From Ichthyophonus hoferi (taxonomy: Eukaryota; Opisthokonta; Ichthyosporea; Ichthyophonida; Ichthyophonidae): a stretch of 10,760 bases of DNA. Below the pieces are notes generated by a model. The model ran no database searches. It had not been told where the DNA came from and saw only the letters and a program-made list of their open reading frames with translations. A program made the translations under genes and the position numbers. The stretch spans positions 222,351 through 233,110 of the forward strand of contig NAOQ01000004.1 of the NCBI GenBank assembly GCA_002751075.1, in the 5' to 3' direction. Below are positions 1-7,861 of the stretch, in pieces. The stretch's first letter is position 1. Each line of letters starts with the position of its first letter.

Positions 1-59
1 ATAATGTTTTTTTTATCTCTTATGGTTGTTTCATTTTCTAATTTCACTTATTGATACAG

Positions 60-118
60 GTTGACATGAACTGGAAGATTTTCAGAGGTGGATATTCGTC
101 TGTTTCGAAGTCTACGTG
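60..118 (+). CDS. putative internal exon (59 bp) of an unrecognised host gene
   Basis: A long T-rich tract ends in TTGATACAG at 51-59, a good plant-type 3' splice site, and GTGAGT at 119-124 is a near-consensus 5' splice site. Only one of the three frames between them is open. It starts in phase 0 and reads VDMNWKIFRGGYSSVSKSTW, the last tryptophan being split by the donor if the next exon begins with G. The peptide has the serine, glycine and aromatic mix of real protein and is unlike the retroelement debris downstream. I do not recognise the family. No second exon was found, so the gene's extent and function are unknown; a chance pairing of splice-like sites remains possible. Confidence 0.5.
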
Positions 119-2119
119 GTGAGTATTTTGTTTTTCTAGCATTGGTTTGTGTACTCTTTTAAGCTCTCACAATATAATAGTGAGTGTACTTACTGTATTT
201 ATAAGCTTATATGACGATTTAGTGTATTCAGAGCACTGTCTGATCATATTGATGACAAAAAAACTCCGCATTCCTGACAGTTTGCGGCTGATAGCTTGTA
301 TTTCAGCTTTTTTATTGATGTATTCTATAAGCATATTTTTTAATAATTTTGATTACCAACAGATTCTTGTATGGTGCAACTTTGCTTTTGGAAGGGTAAG
401 TGTTGTACTGCGTGATTCTTCTGTTTTTCGCTTGTTTCCTACATTATTGACACCTTTGCTGGTCTTGGTGTACTTTAATGGAGCATAATAAAGATAATAA
501 TGATCTTTTAAGAATATATATTTTTGGCTTTCGTTTGTCTTTATTTCATTTTGGGCTTGCAACTAACTAGACCATCATGGTTGGTTTAATAGATCTATTA
601 ATGTTGGGTTTTATAAATTCAGTCATACAATTTGTTATGAGTAGGGCTGTGCCTGAGTGAAAATAGATTTAGCCCGAAAGCCAATTGGGTTGGGCTATTC
701 GATGTTCTAGTTATCGTATGCTTCTGGTTTCATCAACCTGTTGCAATTAGAGGTTTAGAGTTGCGTTGTCATCTCGCAGTGCTGTTTTGTTTTAGTTTTT
801 TTGGAAGGTAATCACTTGTTAATACATTAAATGTTAAATGATTTGGTTTTGAGATTTTTTTGGTAAAAATCCATATTCTTATGGGCATTCATTAAGAAGG
901 GCTTAAAACTTAAGTTTGGTCACCATTAACATGATGAAAACTTTTAAATTGGCTAGTGTTATGGCAGTGACTCGGAAGAAATTGTGAAATACCTGCAAGA
1001 TGCCAATTTTTACCTACCCAAACAGACTTGAATAAGATAAATCATGCTGATAGCTGATAAATATATACAATATTTTATTGTGGTGGCAAGTGAGATAGAT
1101 TTTTTGAGGAGTTAGAATGTGCTGAACATTGTGATAACTTCAATTGGTTAGTTTGTGTTTGGAAGGCTGAAACGTAGGCTTCCTAAGGTCACTCACTTCC
1201 TTGGAGCTTGAGCTTTAGGTAGTTAGATTGATCCTATCAACCTCAGTGTAAATCTTATTCTGAACATTGCAAAATTGGTTATTAATAACTGAGGGAAATT
1301 GTGATAATTCTCAATGAAACGCGTCCAATTTAACTTTTTCTTGTTTTTTTTTAGTTGGTCTGTGTGCAACTTATAGTTTAGGCATACATATTGTCCTTTA
1401 ATATAACTGTTCCAGTACCCATGAATTTTTGTGTGAAATTTGAGTGAAAAGGCAAGACAACTAGCAGGCCTGCAATATTTATAACTGTGATATAATATAT
1501 ATAGATATTATATTATGTTGCAATCTGCACAATGAGCTCCCTATACCTACCTGCTCTCAGTTGTCAAATTTATTTATTAAGTTTGTATTTGAAAGCCTTA
1601 TCATATCATATGGCTATGCATACGAGTAAGAAGTAATAGTTACTAGGCTTGGGTTGCAATATTGAATAGATTGATTCTACTGTGTATATGTATTACTCTG
1701 CTATTTCCATTTTACTTTCCACTCTTACGTCATCTAAACTTACAAGTGCTTCTCAACCCATAAAAATATATTAAAAGACTGGACCCTAAAACATCATTCC
1801 ATTAGCATTTTGCTTGAACTTTAAAGGCTGAAATATATATAGCCGTGAAAGTTAGCGTGCTTGGAAGAAAAAATATTTAGAGCAATCAGGTGAATGGATT
1901 GAGTAAGACTGTTTAAAACCGTATTATGAGGCTGTTACAATCACAAAAAGAAATGATTGCACATGGATTGTTAGCCTCCTTACAATCAAAGAGTTCACAA
2001 GGTCTGGACCAATGATCATTATGTACTACAACGCCATGCCAATCAAACATTATCAAGAAACAGCTTTCTAGAAGCAGAACTTCTGGATCCCCATATATTT
2101 CTCTAAGGTAGATAAACAA
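119..2119. other. intron-like or intergenic AT-rich DNA, no supported gene
   Basis: Roughly the first kilobase is T-rich on the plus strand, as expected of a plant intron following the exon at 60-118. A plus-strand open stretch at 147-488 is leucine, phenylalanine and serine rich from T-rich composition and is not treated as a gene. A short AT inverted repeat lies at 1491-1512 (8-base arms TATAATAT / ATATTATA around a 6-base loop). A 68-codon minus-strand open frame at 1913-2119 is listed separately. I see no RNA gene, terminal repeat or transposon signature in the rest. Confidence 0.5.
1913..2119 (-). other. 68-codon open frame of unknown status
   Basis: An ATG-started minus-strand frame of 68 codons with balanced composition, including cysteines, tryptophans and histidines (for example FDWHGVVVHNDHWSRPCELF). 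It stands in DNA otherwise full of stops in all frames and is less AT-driven than its surroundings. No domain is recognisable, no splice sites or promoter were identified around it, and at this length chance is a real explanation. It could be an exon relic or part of an unknown transposon. Confidence 0.15.
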
Positions 2120-3079
2120 TACAATAATATATACTATTGTAGATTATTAATGCATGCATATAGACTATAGACTATATTAAGGTAGAATTAGAAATAAAAA
2201 TTAATTTATTAGATCAGCACATCTAAGTGTTATAAGCAACTATCATATAGTACATCAATACATAGTACATGTTTAATAATGTTCAAACTCAGGTCACAGC
2301 CAATGTGGTTTAAATAATATTAATTGCTTAGTAGATCATAGTTAACCAAATACAACACAATACTTAACTAAAACTTTCTGTAAGTTTAAAAGGTGCTAAC
2401 TATGCTAGCATTTACTAATGGTTTTAATTATGTCACAAATGATTAACTACAAAAAGCCAGTTTGGTCATCTACAAAGTATTACAGCTAATGCTACTAAAC
2501 AAGTATATCAAAAGACTCCGTAGTATTGGCCTGAACCTATTATGTCCTCGGAAGCATCCAATATGCAGGCGATTAGTCTCTTAGAAAAGCTACACCAGTG
2601 CCACATTTATCTTGAGACCATCTCCATAGTAACCAATATGCGTGACACATCTTTGGCAATCAAATAAAATCAGAACAAGCAGTTTCATTATTCCCTCAGT
2701 AGTCAAGAATCACTTGACTTAGAATATCTTAAGATACAGTCTAGCAGTGAAGGCAAAGTTAATGATCTAAGAAGGAGCTCTTATTTATAGTCAACATTAA
2801 TCATATCCACAATAGGGTTATTGAACCTTCAACATATCTTCCACATCATTGCTCTTCTCTCAACCTTACGAGATGGAACATTTGCCCTCATAAGCTGGGC
2901 CATCTTCCTGCAACTGCAACTAAAAATACTAGTCTCACACAACACTGCAAACATGCTTCTATACCACCAGCAGCAATGCCTACTTCATTTACAGCAGTTC
3001 CAATGCAACTGAGAGCTTAAGAAAAACCGACGGACGTGCAACAACTCACTACAAGTTTCATAAATGCTTTGAGCATCAA
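2120..3079. other. AT-rich flank upstream of the copia body; no gene or LTR recognised
   Basis: This is where a 5' LTR, primer-binding site and leader of the copia element would be expected. Reading it against 9914-10760 I found only short scattered matches, such as ACAGCTAAT at 2482-2490 and again near 10195, and no long direct repeat. No clear copy of the usual plant copia primer-binding site was seen. A small direct duplication of an 8-base unit (TAGACTAT twice) sits at 2161-2176. An open stretch at 2821-3012 begins with a non-ATG codon and is rich in leucine, histidine and glutamine; it resembles nothing known. Confidence 0.4.
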
Positions 3080-3379
3080 CATGGCACAACAGAGTCATAA
3101 CATTACCATGATGATGGCTTCACTTAGTAAACTTATCATGTGGTTCAATCAGAGAGGCCCAACCAATGAATTTCTCCAATGATTCAACATCTTTAACCAG
3201 CGCACAAAAATTATCAAAGCTTCCCGCCTTCTTCCTCTATTAATGAGGAAAATGCTTTTCAACATGATCCAACATAACAGCATTAATGCTCCTCTATCAA
3301 TTCTACCAAACCCACTCTCCAAACATTCAATTCTAAATATGTCTTTCATTCTGACCACTTCTCTAAACTCATATACTAA

Positions 3380-3712
3380 GACTGGATCAGGGAGGTCTAC
3401 ATTATCTGCCTAAGTGACAACTGTGAGCGACACCTCAAAGATCCACCTACACGAGAGGAACTTGATGAGATTTACAGGATTGGTCAAGGCCCACACAATG
3501 AAAGACTTTGCAGGGCATATTTTTATCAGTTAATCCGCAGGCATGAATCCCTCTATGATGGTATCAATGACATTGATAAACGTGAATGGACCCACCAAAT
3601 GTTTTTATTACTCAATATGATAGAGTACAATCAAGAAATCCAATGCACACACAAAGCGATCAATGAACTCAACATACATCCCTCTGATAACCCAACTAAA
3701 TTTCTGGATTGA
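3380..3712 (+). pseudogene. open 110-codon stretch in the Gag region of the copia fossil
   Basis: This is the longest uninterrupted plus-strand stretch before the protease remnant. It has no usable ATG near its beginning. The peptide is strongly helical and charged, with segments such as PPTREELDEIYRIGQG and LIRRHESLYDGINDIDKREW, which would suit a capsid-type helical domain. It lies where Copia Gag belongs and the copia-derived frames continue after it, but I cannot match it to a named Gag motif and no CCHC zinc knuckle is visible nearby. The assignment to Gag rests on position and composition. An independent captured fragment is the alternative. Confidence 0.45.
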
Positions 3713-4329
3713 TTTTAATTTATGACAGCAAAGCTACACAATTCATATTACCACCTCAATGAGCAATGAGCCCACACAGGTGCCTTATGCTTATGATATC
3801 ATCTATGTAGCTAGACTGGCACTAAAACCAATTCTAGGCTGCCTGGATCATCACACTGGAAGACTTCCTACTTAGACTACTTTCTCAATCACAATGGTTT
3901 GTCGTGATAGATACCCATTTAACTCAGCAGCAGTAAACATTATTACCACAAGGACTACCAATAATCCTTTAGCAGCAGCTGCTTGACACTCTATTCACAT
4001 ATCAGTTCCAAACTAACGCTCTTCTTAATCACACCTCCGTTGACCACAGTTTCAACAGAGATAGTCCCAACTACAGGAAATATTCTACATAGAAGATAGG
4101 CTCAATTTTTCCCATGGTTAACAGCAGAGCACGTTGCATTTGGCAACAAAGCCTGCCAACAACTGCCACCCCACCAATCCACAATCTCCATTCATCTTTA
4201 CACAGGACCAACCAGATCCACATGACAGCAATCTGGTACAAGGAGCTTAGGTGACACACTGCCAACTGCAACAACTGAAAAAAACTGGTCACCAGGAACA
4301 ACTTCTCTCACAACCACTAACATTAATGA
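3713..4329 (+). other. Gag-to-protease spacer of the copia fossil
   Basis: Plus-strand frames here are heavily broken and read as low-complexity serine, threonine, proline and glutamine rich peptide, as is common between the Gag capsid part and the protease of copia elements. No zinc knuckle (CX2CX4HX4C) could be found. Minus-strand open frames at 4071-4301 and 4198-4737 run opposite to the recognisable protease and are taken as shadows of it. Confidence 0.4.
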
Positions 4330-4630
4330 CGTTACTCCATGTATATCTATTGGTATCAAACATAATGCATTCTCTTTATTTATTCCACTGAATTTGGAGT
4401 TCACATTAGCCAATGAGACCATTGTCTGTACCGCATAGAATGGAACAGGAACAGTTACCCTTAACTGTACAATTGATGACAAAGTCCACCATATTATACT
4501 ACATGATAATTTCTTTGTCTTAGACATTGCACACAACTTGTTCTTCATTACTGCACTTTGAGGACGGCAATGTTCAGTAACCTTTACTGACCAACAAATC
4601 ATCATTAGCTGACGGTAACATCCCCCTACT
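4330..4630 (+). pseudogene. copia retropepsin (protease) remnant
   Basis: The copia aspartic protease domain usually has a DSGA-type active site, then H and a phenylalanine-rich stretch, a G-x-G-T-V-x-L strand, and a P-x-x-x-N-L-L-S-V motif. Here a worn copy of the first part sits near 4340-4390 (KHNAFSLFIPL). GTGTVTL is intact at 4442-4462, and DIAHNLFFITAL at 4523-4558 fits the last motif. Spacing between the parts is normal for the family. The domain tail continues to about 4690, where insertion A interrupts the element. In a live element this protease cleaves the Gag-Pol polyprotein inside the particle; this copy is a broken fossil. Confidence 0.7.
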
Positions 4631-4697
4631 AAGGGGCTTCCACTTGAAGGATAATGCTGCAAGATCGTTAACTCTGAATAAATACACTGCTTGACCG

Positions 4698-5082
4698 AAG
4701 TTCTGGTAACAAGCAAATCATGAAATGATTGGTCCAATCTTAATTGATTAAAATAACATTATTAATTAGTTAAATTGATTTTTCAATACATAGAATGTGA
4801 GCAATTAATGAGTAAATTAGTTAAAGTGCCATTCATATGAGAACACAGTAGTCTTAAGTCATTGAGGCAAGATCAAATAATTCAGTGGGCCTCAGTGATA
4901 TTTTATGAATGGTATTAGCCAATAAGTATCTTTATAATAGGTCCCATTGACATTGATGAACACAGCTATGATTGACATCCACAATAAACGGATGTTACGC
5001 AAAAGATAAAAAGAACGAAAACAACTAATGATAAACATGGATAATGACGTTTCAACCATTATAAAACAAAGTTTTACAGTTC
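4698..5082 (+). repeat. terminal repeat block, copy A
   Basis: This aligns to 6584-6958 in the same orientation. Both start AAGTTCTGGTAACAAG, and both contain ATACATAGAATGTGAGCA, CCATTCA, CTATGATTGA or TTATGATTGA, and AAAAGATAAAAAGAACGAAA. Identity by eye is roughly four in five over 332 bp (to 5029), then weaker to a shared TTTTACAGTTC ending at 5082. Many differences are C/T or G/A, as in aged methylated plant DNA. The block is non-coding. As the shared edge of two insertions with different contents, it behaves like a terminal repeat of a mobile element. Confidence 0.85.
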
Positions 5083-5149
5083 TTATATATATACTTTATC
5101 GTAATGAGTAAAATATATTTGTTCTGTATTCTATCATCATCGTATCTTT

Positions 5150-5584
5150 ATGGTAATGCGTAAATCAGTATTAGCACTTGAAGATAAGCGCCAGTGTTCT
5201 GAAACTCTCTCTCTTACCAATAACACCAAGAAGTACTTAGTCACTTTCGATTGTGACTATACTCATCACATTCCTACAAACGTAACACCTCCCATTGATT
5301 GTACACACTGTGCTATAGGCGCTATTGTGTCTAAACGCATTAAGGAGGGAATACCTCCTAAACTTATAGTTGAATATAACCGCAATATATAAATAGCGAT
5401 AGAGTCAGCATATACGCTTGCTATTACATTGACTTCTATTGAAAATGAATCAGCACTAAGTATTGGTTCTATTGCTAACCCAGTCAAAGATACCTGTACA
5501 TAGAACCAAATTGAAGTACGCAAACCAAGGACCCAATCATCAATCACAGATTACCACAAGGTTACAAACCCAACCTACTATATA
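5150..5584 (+). pseudogene. unrecognised gene-like frame in insertion A
   Basis: Starts with ATG-GTA-ATG about 70 bp inside the terminal block and reads away from it. The first open part (5150-5392, 80 codons) has well-balanced composition, a CTHC pair in PIDCTHCAIGAIVSKRIKEG and no low-complexity bias. The same frame continues to look coding to about 5584, with a few breaks. It is not similar to any copia domain I know. The segment CAIGAIVSKRIK resembles CAYNALLCKKLK in the plus-strand frame of insertion B. Function unknown; a structural or DNA-binding protein of a virus-like element is a guess only. A minus-strand open frame at 5266-5547 is read as its shadow. Confidence 0.4.
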
Positions 5585-5762
5585 TGACATTTTCCTTCTT
5601 CCAGCACAGTTACTCCTACACAAATTGGACTACACCACTTCCAATTCCCTGGGCTGGTACCCTATTCTTATGCCATATAAAGAAAATGAACTGGGTTTTC
5701 TTCCTTACCAGCTACCAATCACAAAACCTTCACAAACTGCACTTGCATCCCATAATAACTAG
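5463..5762 (+). pseudogene. second gene-like stretch at the right of insertion A
   Basis: A 99-codon open stretch without an ATG start, in a different frame from 5150-5584 and overlapping its end. It is rich in glutamine, threonine, leucine and proline, with an orderly C-terminal part (NSLGWYPILMPYKENELGFL). It precedes the point where copia pre-integrase resumes. It may be the tail of the insertion A gene region, or possibly copia sequence between the protease and pre-integrase too worn to recognise. No domain can be named. Confidence 0.3.
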
Positions 5763-5794
5763 AGTAACTCAATAGGGCACTTCTGTACCTCTGC

Positions 5795-6582
5795 ATCATT
5801 GCTCAACATGCAGATCTCCAATTTCGTAGCATGCAATTTACACAATTTTAATGTACTCTAGCATTCATGCCTTATACACTACTCACAGAAGTACATATAT
5901 AATGTTCTTAGTCTCTACAATATTGGTGTTACTAAATACATCCTCAATTATGATGCTTGTGCTGCCCACAAAATTGTTGCAAGCCCCTTCTAACCTTAAT
6001 GCTCCAAAGTTATATGGCCACTGGAGACTGTGTACAGTAACATTGTAGGACCCCTCTCAGTTTTCTTTGGAGGTTTCTACAAATTTATTCTTTTCATAGA
6101 TGACCATACCCACTTCACCACAGTATACTGCATGCACCATTAGGTCAATATGCTTCACTTCTGCCATGCCTATAAGAAAATTGCACATGTCAAGCATCAA
6201 ATACACGCATTCATATTTTTATGCTAGTTCTAAACAGGAGGCATCACACATAGGATGAGATTATTCTATGCACTGCAATGTGATAGCTTGCCAAATAGAT
6301 GAATTGACACATTATTGCCATGGTTTGGATAGCCATAAATGCAGTTGCATTCTCTAATTACGTTTGTGAATTTGCCATTCATGCTGTCACATTCAACCAC
6401 GACATAATGATTACTGCAACCCTTCAAACCAGACAAACTCCATACTTCCTTTTTCACAACACACAGGTTTCAGTGCATGTTCTGCATACCTTCAGGTGCA
6501 AACTTTATGTTGAAGCCAAAGCGTTCAATGCATTGTTACAACGTATTTCTTTATATTCCATGACTATTAATGTAATTTGGCC
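5795..6582 (+). pseudogene. copia pre-integrase and integrase catalytic-core remnant
   Basis: The pre-integrase part (about 5855-5990) keeps the spacing of an H-x-R-L-x-H motif and a C-x-x-C-like segment followed by K. The integrase core follows: a PLETVYSNIVGP-like segment near 6020-6055, then FIDDHTHFTTVY at 6093-6128, which matches the copia F-x-D-D-x-S-R-x-x-x-V-Y region around the first catalytic Asp. TPYFLFHNTQVSVHVLHTFR from 6437 matches the copia T-P-Y-E-L-x-x-x-x-x-P-x-x-x-x-L-R-x-F-G region. In a live element this enzyme inserts the cDNA into the genome. Here it is a broken fossil and is cut at 6582 by insertion B. Confidence 0.8.
6576..6582 (+). repeat. left target-site duplication of insertion B (TTTGGCC)
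   Basis: TTTGGCC here is repeated at 7855-7861, exactly where copia similarity stops and resumes. Seven identical bases at precisely those two points are unlikely by chance and mark a single insertion event with a staggered cut. Confidence 0.7.
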
Positions 6583-6583
6583 T

Positions 6584-6958
6584 AAGTTCTGGTAACAAGT
6601 GGTCATGAAATGATTGACACAATATTAGTTGATTGAATAACATTTTTAACCAGGTAAATTAATTTACTAATACATAGAATGTGAGCATTTATATTAATAC
6701 AAAAAATAACTAAAGAGCCATTCAAATAAGGACACACTAGCGTTAGATCATTGAGACAAGATCAGATAAGTCTAGTAGGTCTCAGTGGTCTTCTGTAAAT
6801 TGTATTAGCTAATAAGGATTGTTACGATTGGTCTCATTAACATCGATAAACACAGTTATGATTGATATCTGTAATAAATGCATGTTGCAGAAAAGATAAA
6901 AAGAACGAAAACAGCTAATAGTAAAACACTGTTCTCAGTCGTCAATATTTTACAGTTC
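6584..6958 (+). repeat. terminal repeat block, copy B
   Basis: Counterpart of 4698-5082 and in the same orientation, starting with the identical 16 bases AAGTTCTGGTAACAAG one base inside the insertion edge. The strong match runs to 6919 (336 bp), then weakens to TTTTACAGTTC ending at 6958. There may be faint similarity to about 7028. No coding potential is seen. The purine-rich core AAAAGATAAAAAGAACGAAA at 6891-6910 is the best-conserved internal stretch and could be functional. Confidence 0.85.
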
Positions 6959-6995
6959 ACATCATACAAAAAAGAAATCTTTACAACAATGCAAT

Positions 6996-7321
6996 TTATA
7001 TTTCTTTTGTTCTTTCTATACGATACCTATAATTGTTAAAGAAATTATCATAAACTGTGGCAGTTCTATTGAATTGTACAGAGCAGTCGAGGTCTCCTAT
7101 TAGATAACCAGTAGTAGTTAATATTACCGGACCAGTGTTAGTAATAGTCACTTGATTGGATCTGTCTTTAAGGCTCAGTTATTGTGAAAGAGGTTCTATA
7201 GAAGGCTCATATACCAATTCTCTAGGTAACTGCCTGTAGTAATTAAACCTCTGTTCTAATTCAGAAGAGACATATGCTTTAATGCGTTTGGATGCAAATG
7301 TGGAAATTGCATAATTTTATT
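6996..7321 (-). pseudogene. minus-strand gene-like frame of insertion B, family unknown
   Basis: Reading the minus strand from about 7321 down to 6996 gives a continuous coding-like frame with about one break. Its composition is that of a folded protein: ASKRIKAYVSSELEQRFNYY early, then a strand-rich second half (VTITNTGPVILTTTGYLIGD, VQFNRTATVYDNFF). Alternating beta-branched residues with T-x-T and glycine turns would suit a beta-sandwich or jelly-roll part, which is speculation from composition. It ends about 40 bases short of the terminal block and is therefore probably the outermost gene at that end of its parent element. The neighbour at 7334 diverges from it. Confidence 0.45.
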
Positions 7322-7333
7322 AATCAGTAAGAG

Positions 7334-7831
7334 GTGGTATATTATAATGTGAATAATAACTACTATTACTGTTTAATGTTAGTAAGCAGTTCTCTGAGTT
7401 CTAAACAAGCAAGAGATCTGCACACTGATTATCATACAATATACCCAGTGGTTGCATACTATGCATTGACAAAATTAATTAAAATTATGTGCCCATTCAG
7501 AACTAACAATTTTGTAACAGAAGGTTTAATAGATAATTCAGATACTTTACTAGAAGGCCAACTAGTTGAGTCTGGTATTGATTCCTCTAATATTAATACC
7601 TTAACCTTAACTATATATATACAGCTAGCATCATATTACAGTAACTGTGCATACAATGCATTGCTATGTAAGAAGTTAAAGGCTTATGTGTGCGTTTATC
7701 AACCGAGTGAGAATAAAGAGCAGCTAGCTAGAGCTTTAGCCTGTCCTTTACCGGACGACAACAACCAGATAGAATTTAGTATAACAGGTGCTAGTTTCAT
7801 TTTCAATTTTAATACAAGACAGGCCCAGTAA
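7334..7831 (+). CDS. open 165-codon frame of insertion B, unrecognised protein
   Basis: The longest clean plus-strand frame in the window. The open frame begins just after 7330; an in-frame ATG at 7376 is a more likely start than the GTG at 7334 and would give about 151 codons. The first residues are asparagine and tyrosine rich. The body reads as a genuine protein: IMCPFRTNNFVTEGLIDNSD, LLEGQLVESGIDSSNINTLT, a mildly hydrophobic LTIYIQLASYYSNCAYNALL, then CKKLKAYV and a C-terminal strand ASFIFNFNTRQ. It has no copia domain, signal peptide, certain membrane helix or catalytic signature I can name. It ends 23 bases before the insertion edge, so its gene may be cut. It may be a fossil of a virus-like element; expression is not shown. 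Confidence 0.4.
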   Translation: MVYYNVNNNYYYCLMLVSSSLSSKQARDLHTDYHTIYPVVAYYALTKLIKIMCPFRTNNFVTEGLIDNSDTLLEGQLVESGIDSSNINTLTLTIYIQLASYYSNCAYNALLCKKLKAYVCVYQPSENKEQLARALACPLPDDNNQIEFSITGASFIFNFNTRQAQ

Positions 7832-7854
7832 ATCATTCTTTAAAGTTCACTATT

Positions 7855-7861
7855 TTTGGCC
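7855..7861 (+). repeat. right target-site duplication of insertion B (TTTGGCC)
   Basis: Second copy of the 7-base word at 6576-6582. Copia integrase similarity resumes within a dozen bases of it. Confidence 0.7.

Larger units (their letters stand above)
4697..5780 (+). mobile_element. insertion A: virus-like or large-transposon fragment inside the copia element
   Basis: Copia similarity ends at about 4696, and the pre-integrase part resumes at roughly 5790. What lies between does not resemble copia: a terminal block shared with insertion B (4698-5082), then gene-like plus-strand frames (5150-5584 and 5463-5762). The left edge is sharp because the 16 bases after it are identical to the left end of insertion B. 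The right edge is inferred from where copia resumes and could be off by 50 bases or more. No clean target duplication was found; the best partner for CTTGACC at 4690-4696 is a 5 of 7 match at 5783-5789. Family unknown. It is broken, with a few breaks in the frames. Confidence 0.55.
6583..7854 (+). mobile_element. insertion B: 1.27-kb virus-like or large-transposon fragment inside copia integrase
   Basis: Bounded by the 7-base direct repeat TTTGGCC and by interruption and resumption of copia integrase. From left to right it holds the terminal block shared with insertion A (6584-6958), a minus-strand gene-like frame pointing toward that block (6996-7321), a plus-strand open frame of 165 codons (7334-7831), and about 23 bases of tail. 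The right end carries no inverted copy of the left end, so it is not a simple complete inverted-repeat element. A 7-base duplication does not by itself fix the family. The plus frame is open and the minus frame has about one break, so it looks younger than the copia host. Confidence 0.7.

Noticed and set aside
363-395. Micro-exon between CAACAG and GTAAGT
   Set aside because: The sites look good, but joining it to the exon at 60-118 would put a stop at the junction, and 33 bp is very short.
147-488. 113-codon plus-strand open frame as a gene
   Set aside because: It starts at a non-ATG codon, is dominated by leucine, phenylalanine, serine and valine from T-rich DNA, and overlaps what looks like intron after the exon at 60-118.
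3135-3156. TGGTTCAATCAGAG as a worn copia primer-binding site (TGGTATCAGAGC)
   Set aside because: The match needs several changes and an insertion, and no LTR end (CA) was found next to it.
4198-4737. 179-codon minus-strand open frame, the longest in the window
   Set aside because: It runs antisense to recognisable copia protease and crosses the left edge of insertion A, so it joins two unrelated sequences. It is a shadow frame.
4698-6958. Blocks A and B as the two LTRs of a retrotransposon occupying 4698-6958
   Set aside because: The sequence between them contains copia pre-integrase and integrase in line with the protease before A and the RT after B. Block B is part of a longer unit bounded by a target duplication at 6576-6582 and 7855-7861. 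Pieces of one copia element interrupted twice explain this better.
4698-6958. A and B as 5'-truncated LINE copies on the minus strand with a common 3' end
   Set aside because: A shared end with different lengths would fit, but the sequence beyond the block should then also match between copies, and it does not. No reverse transcriptase or poly-A/simple-repeat 3' tail was seen. A Helitron-type explanation also fails for B because of the 7-base duplication.
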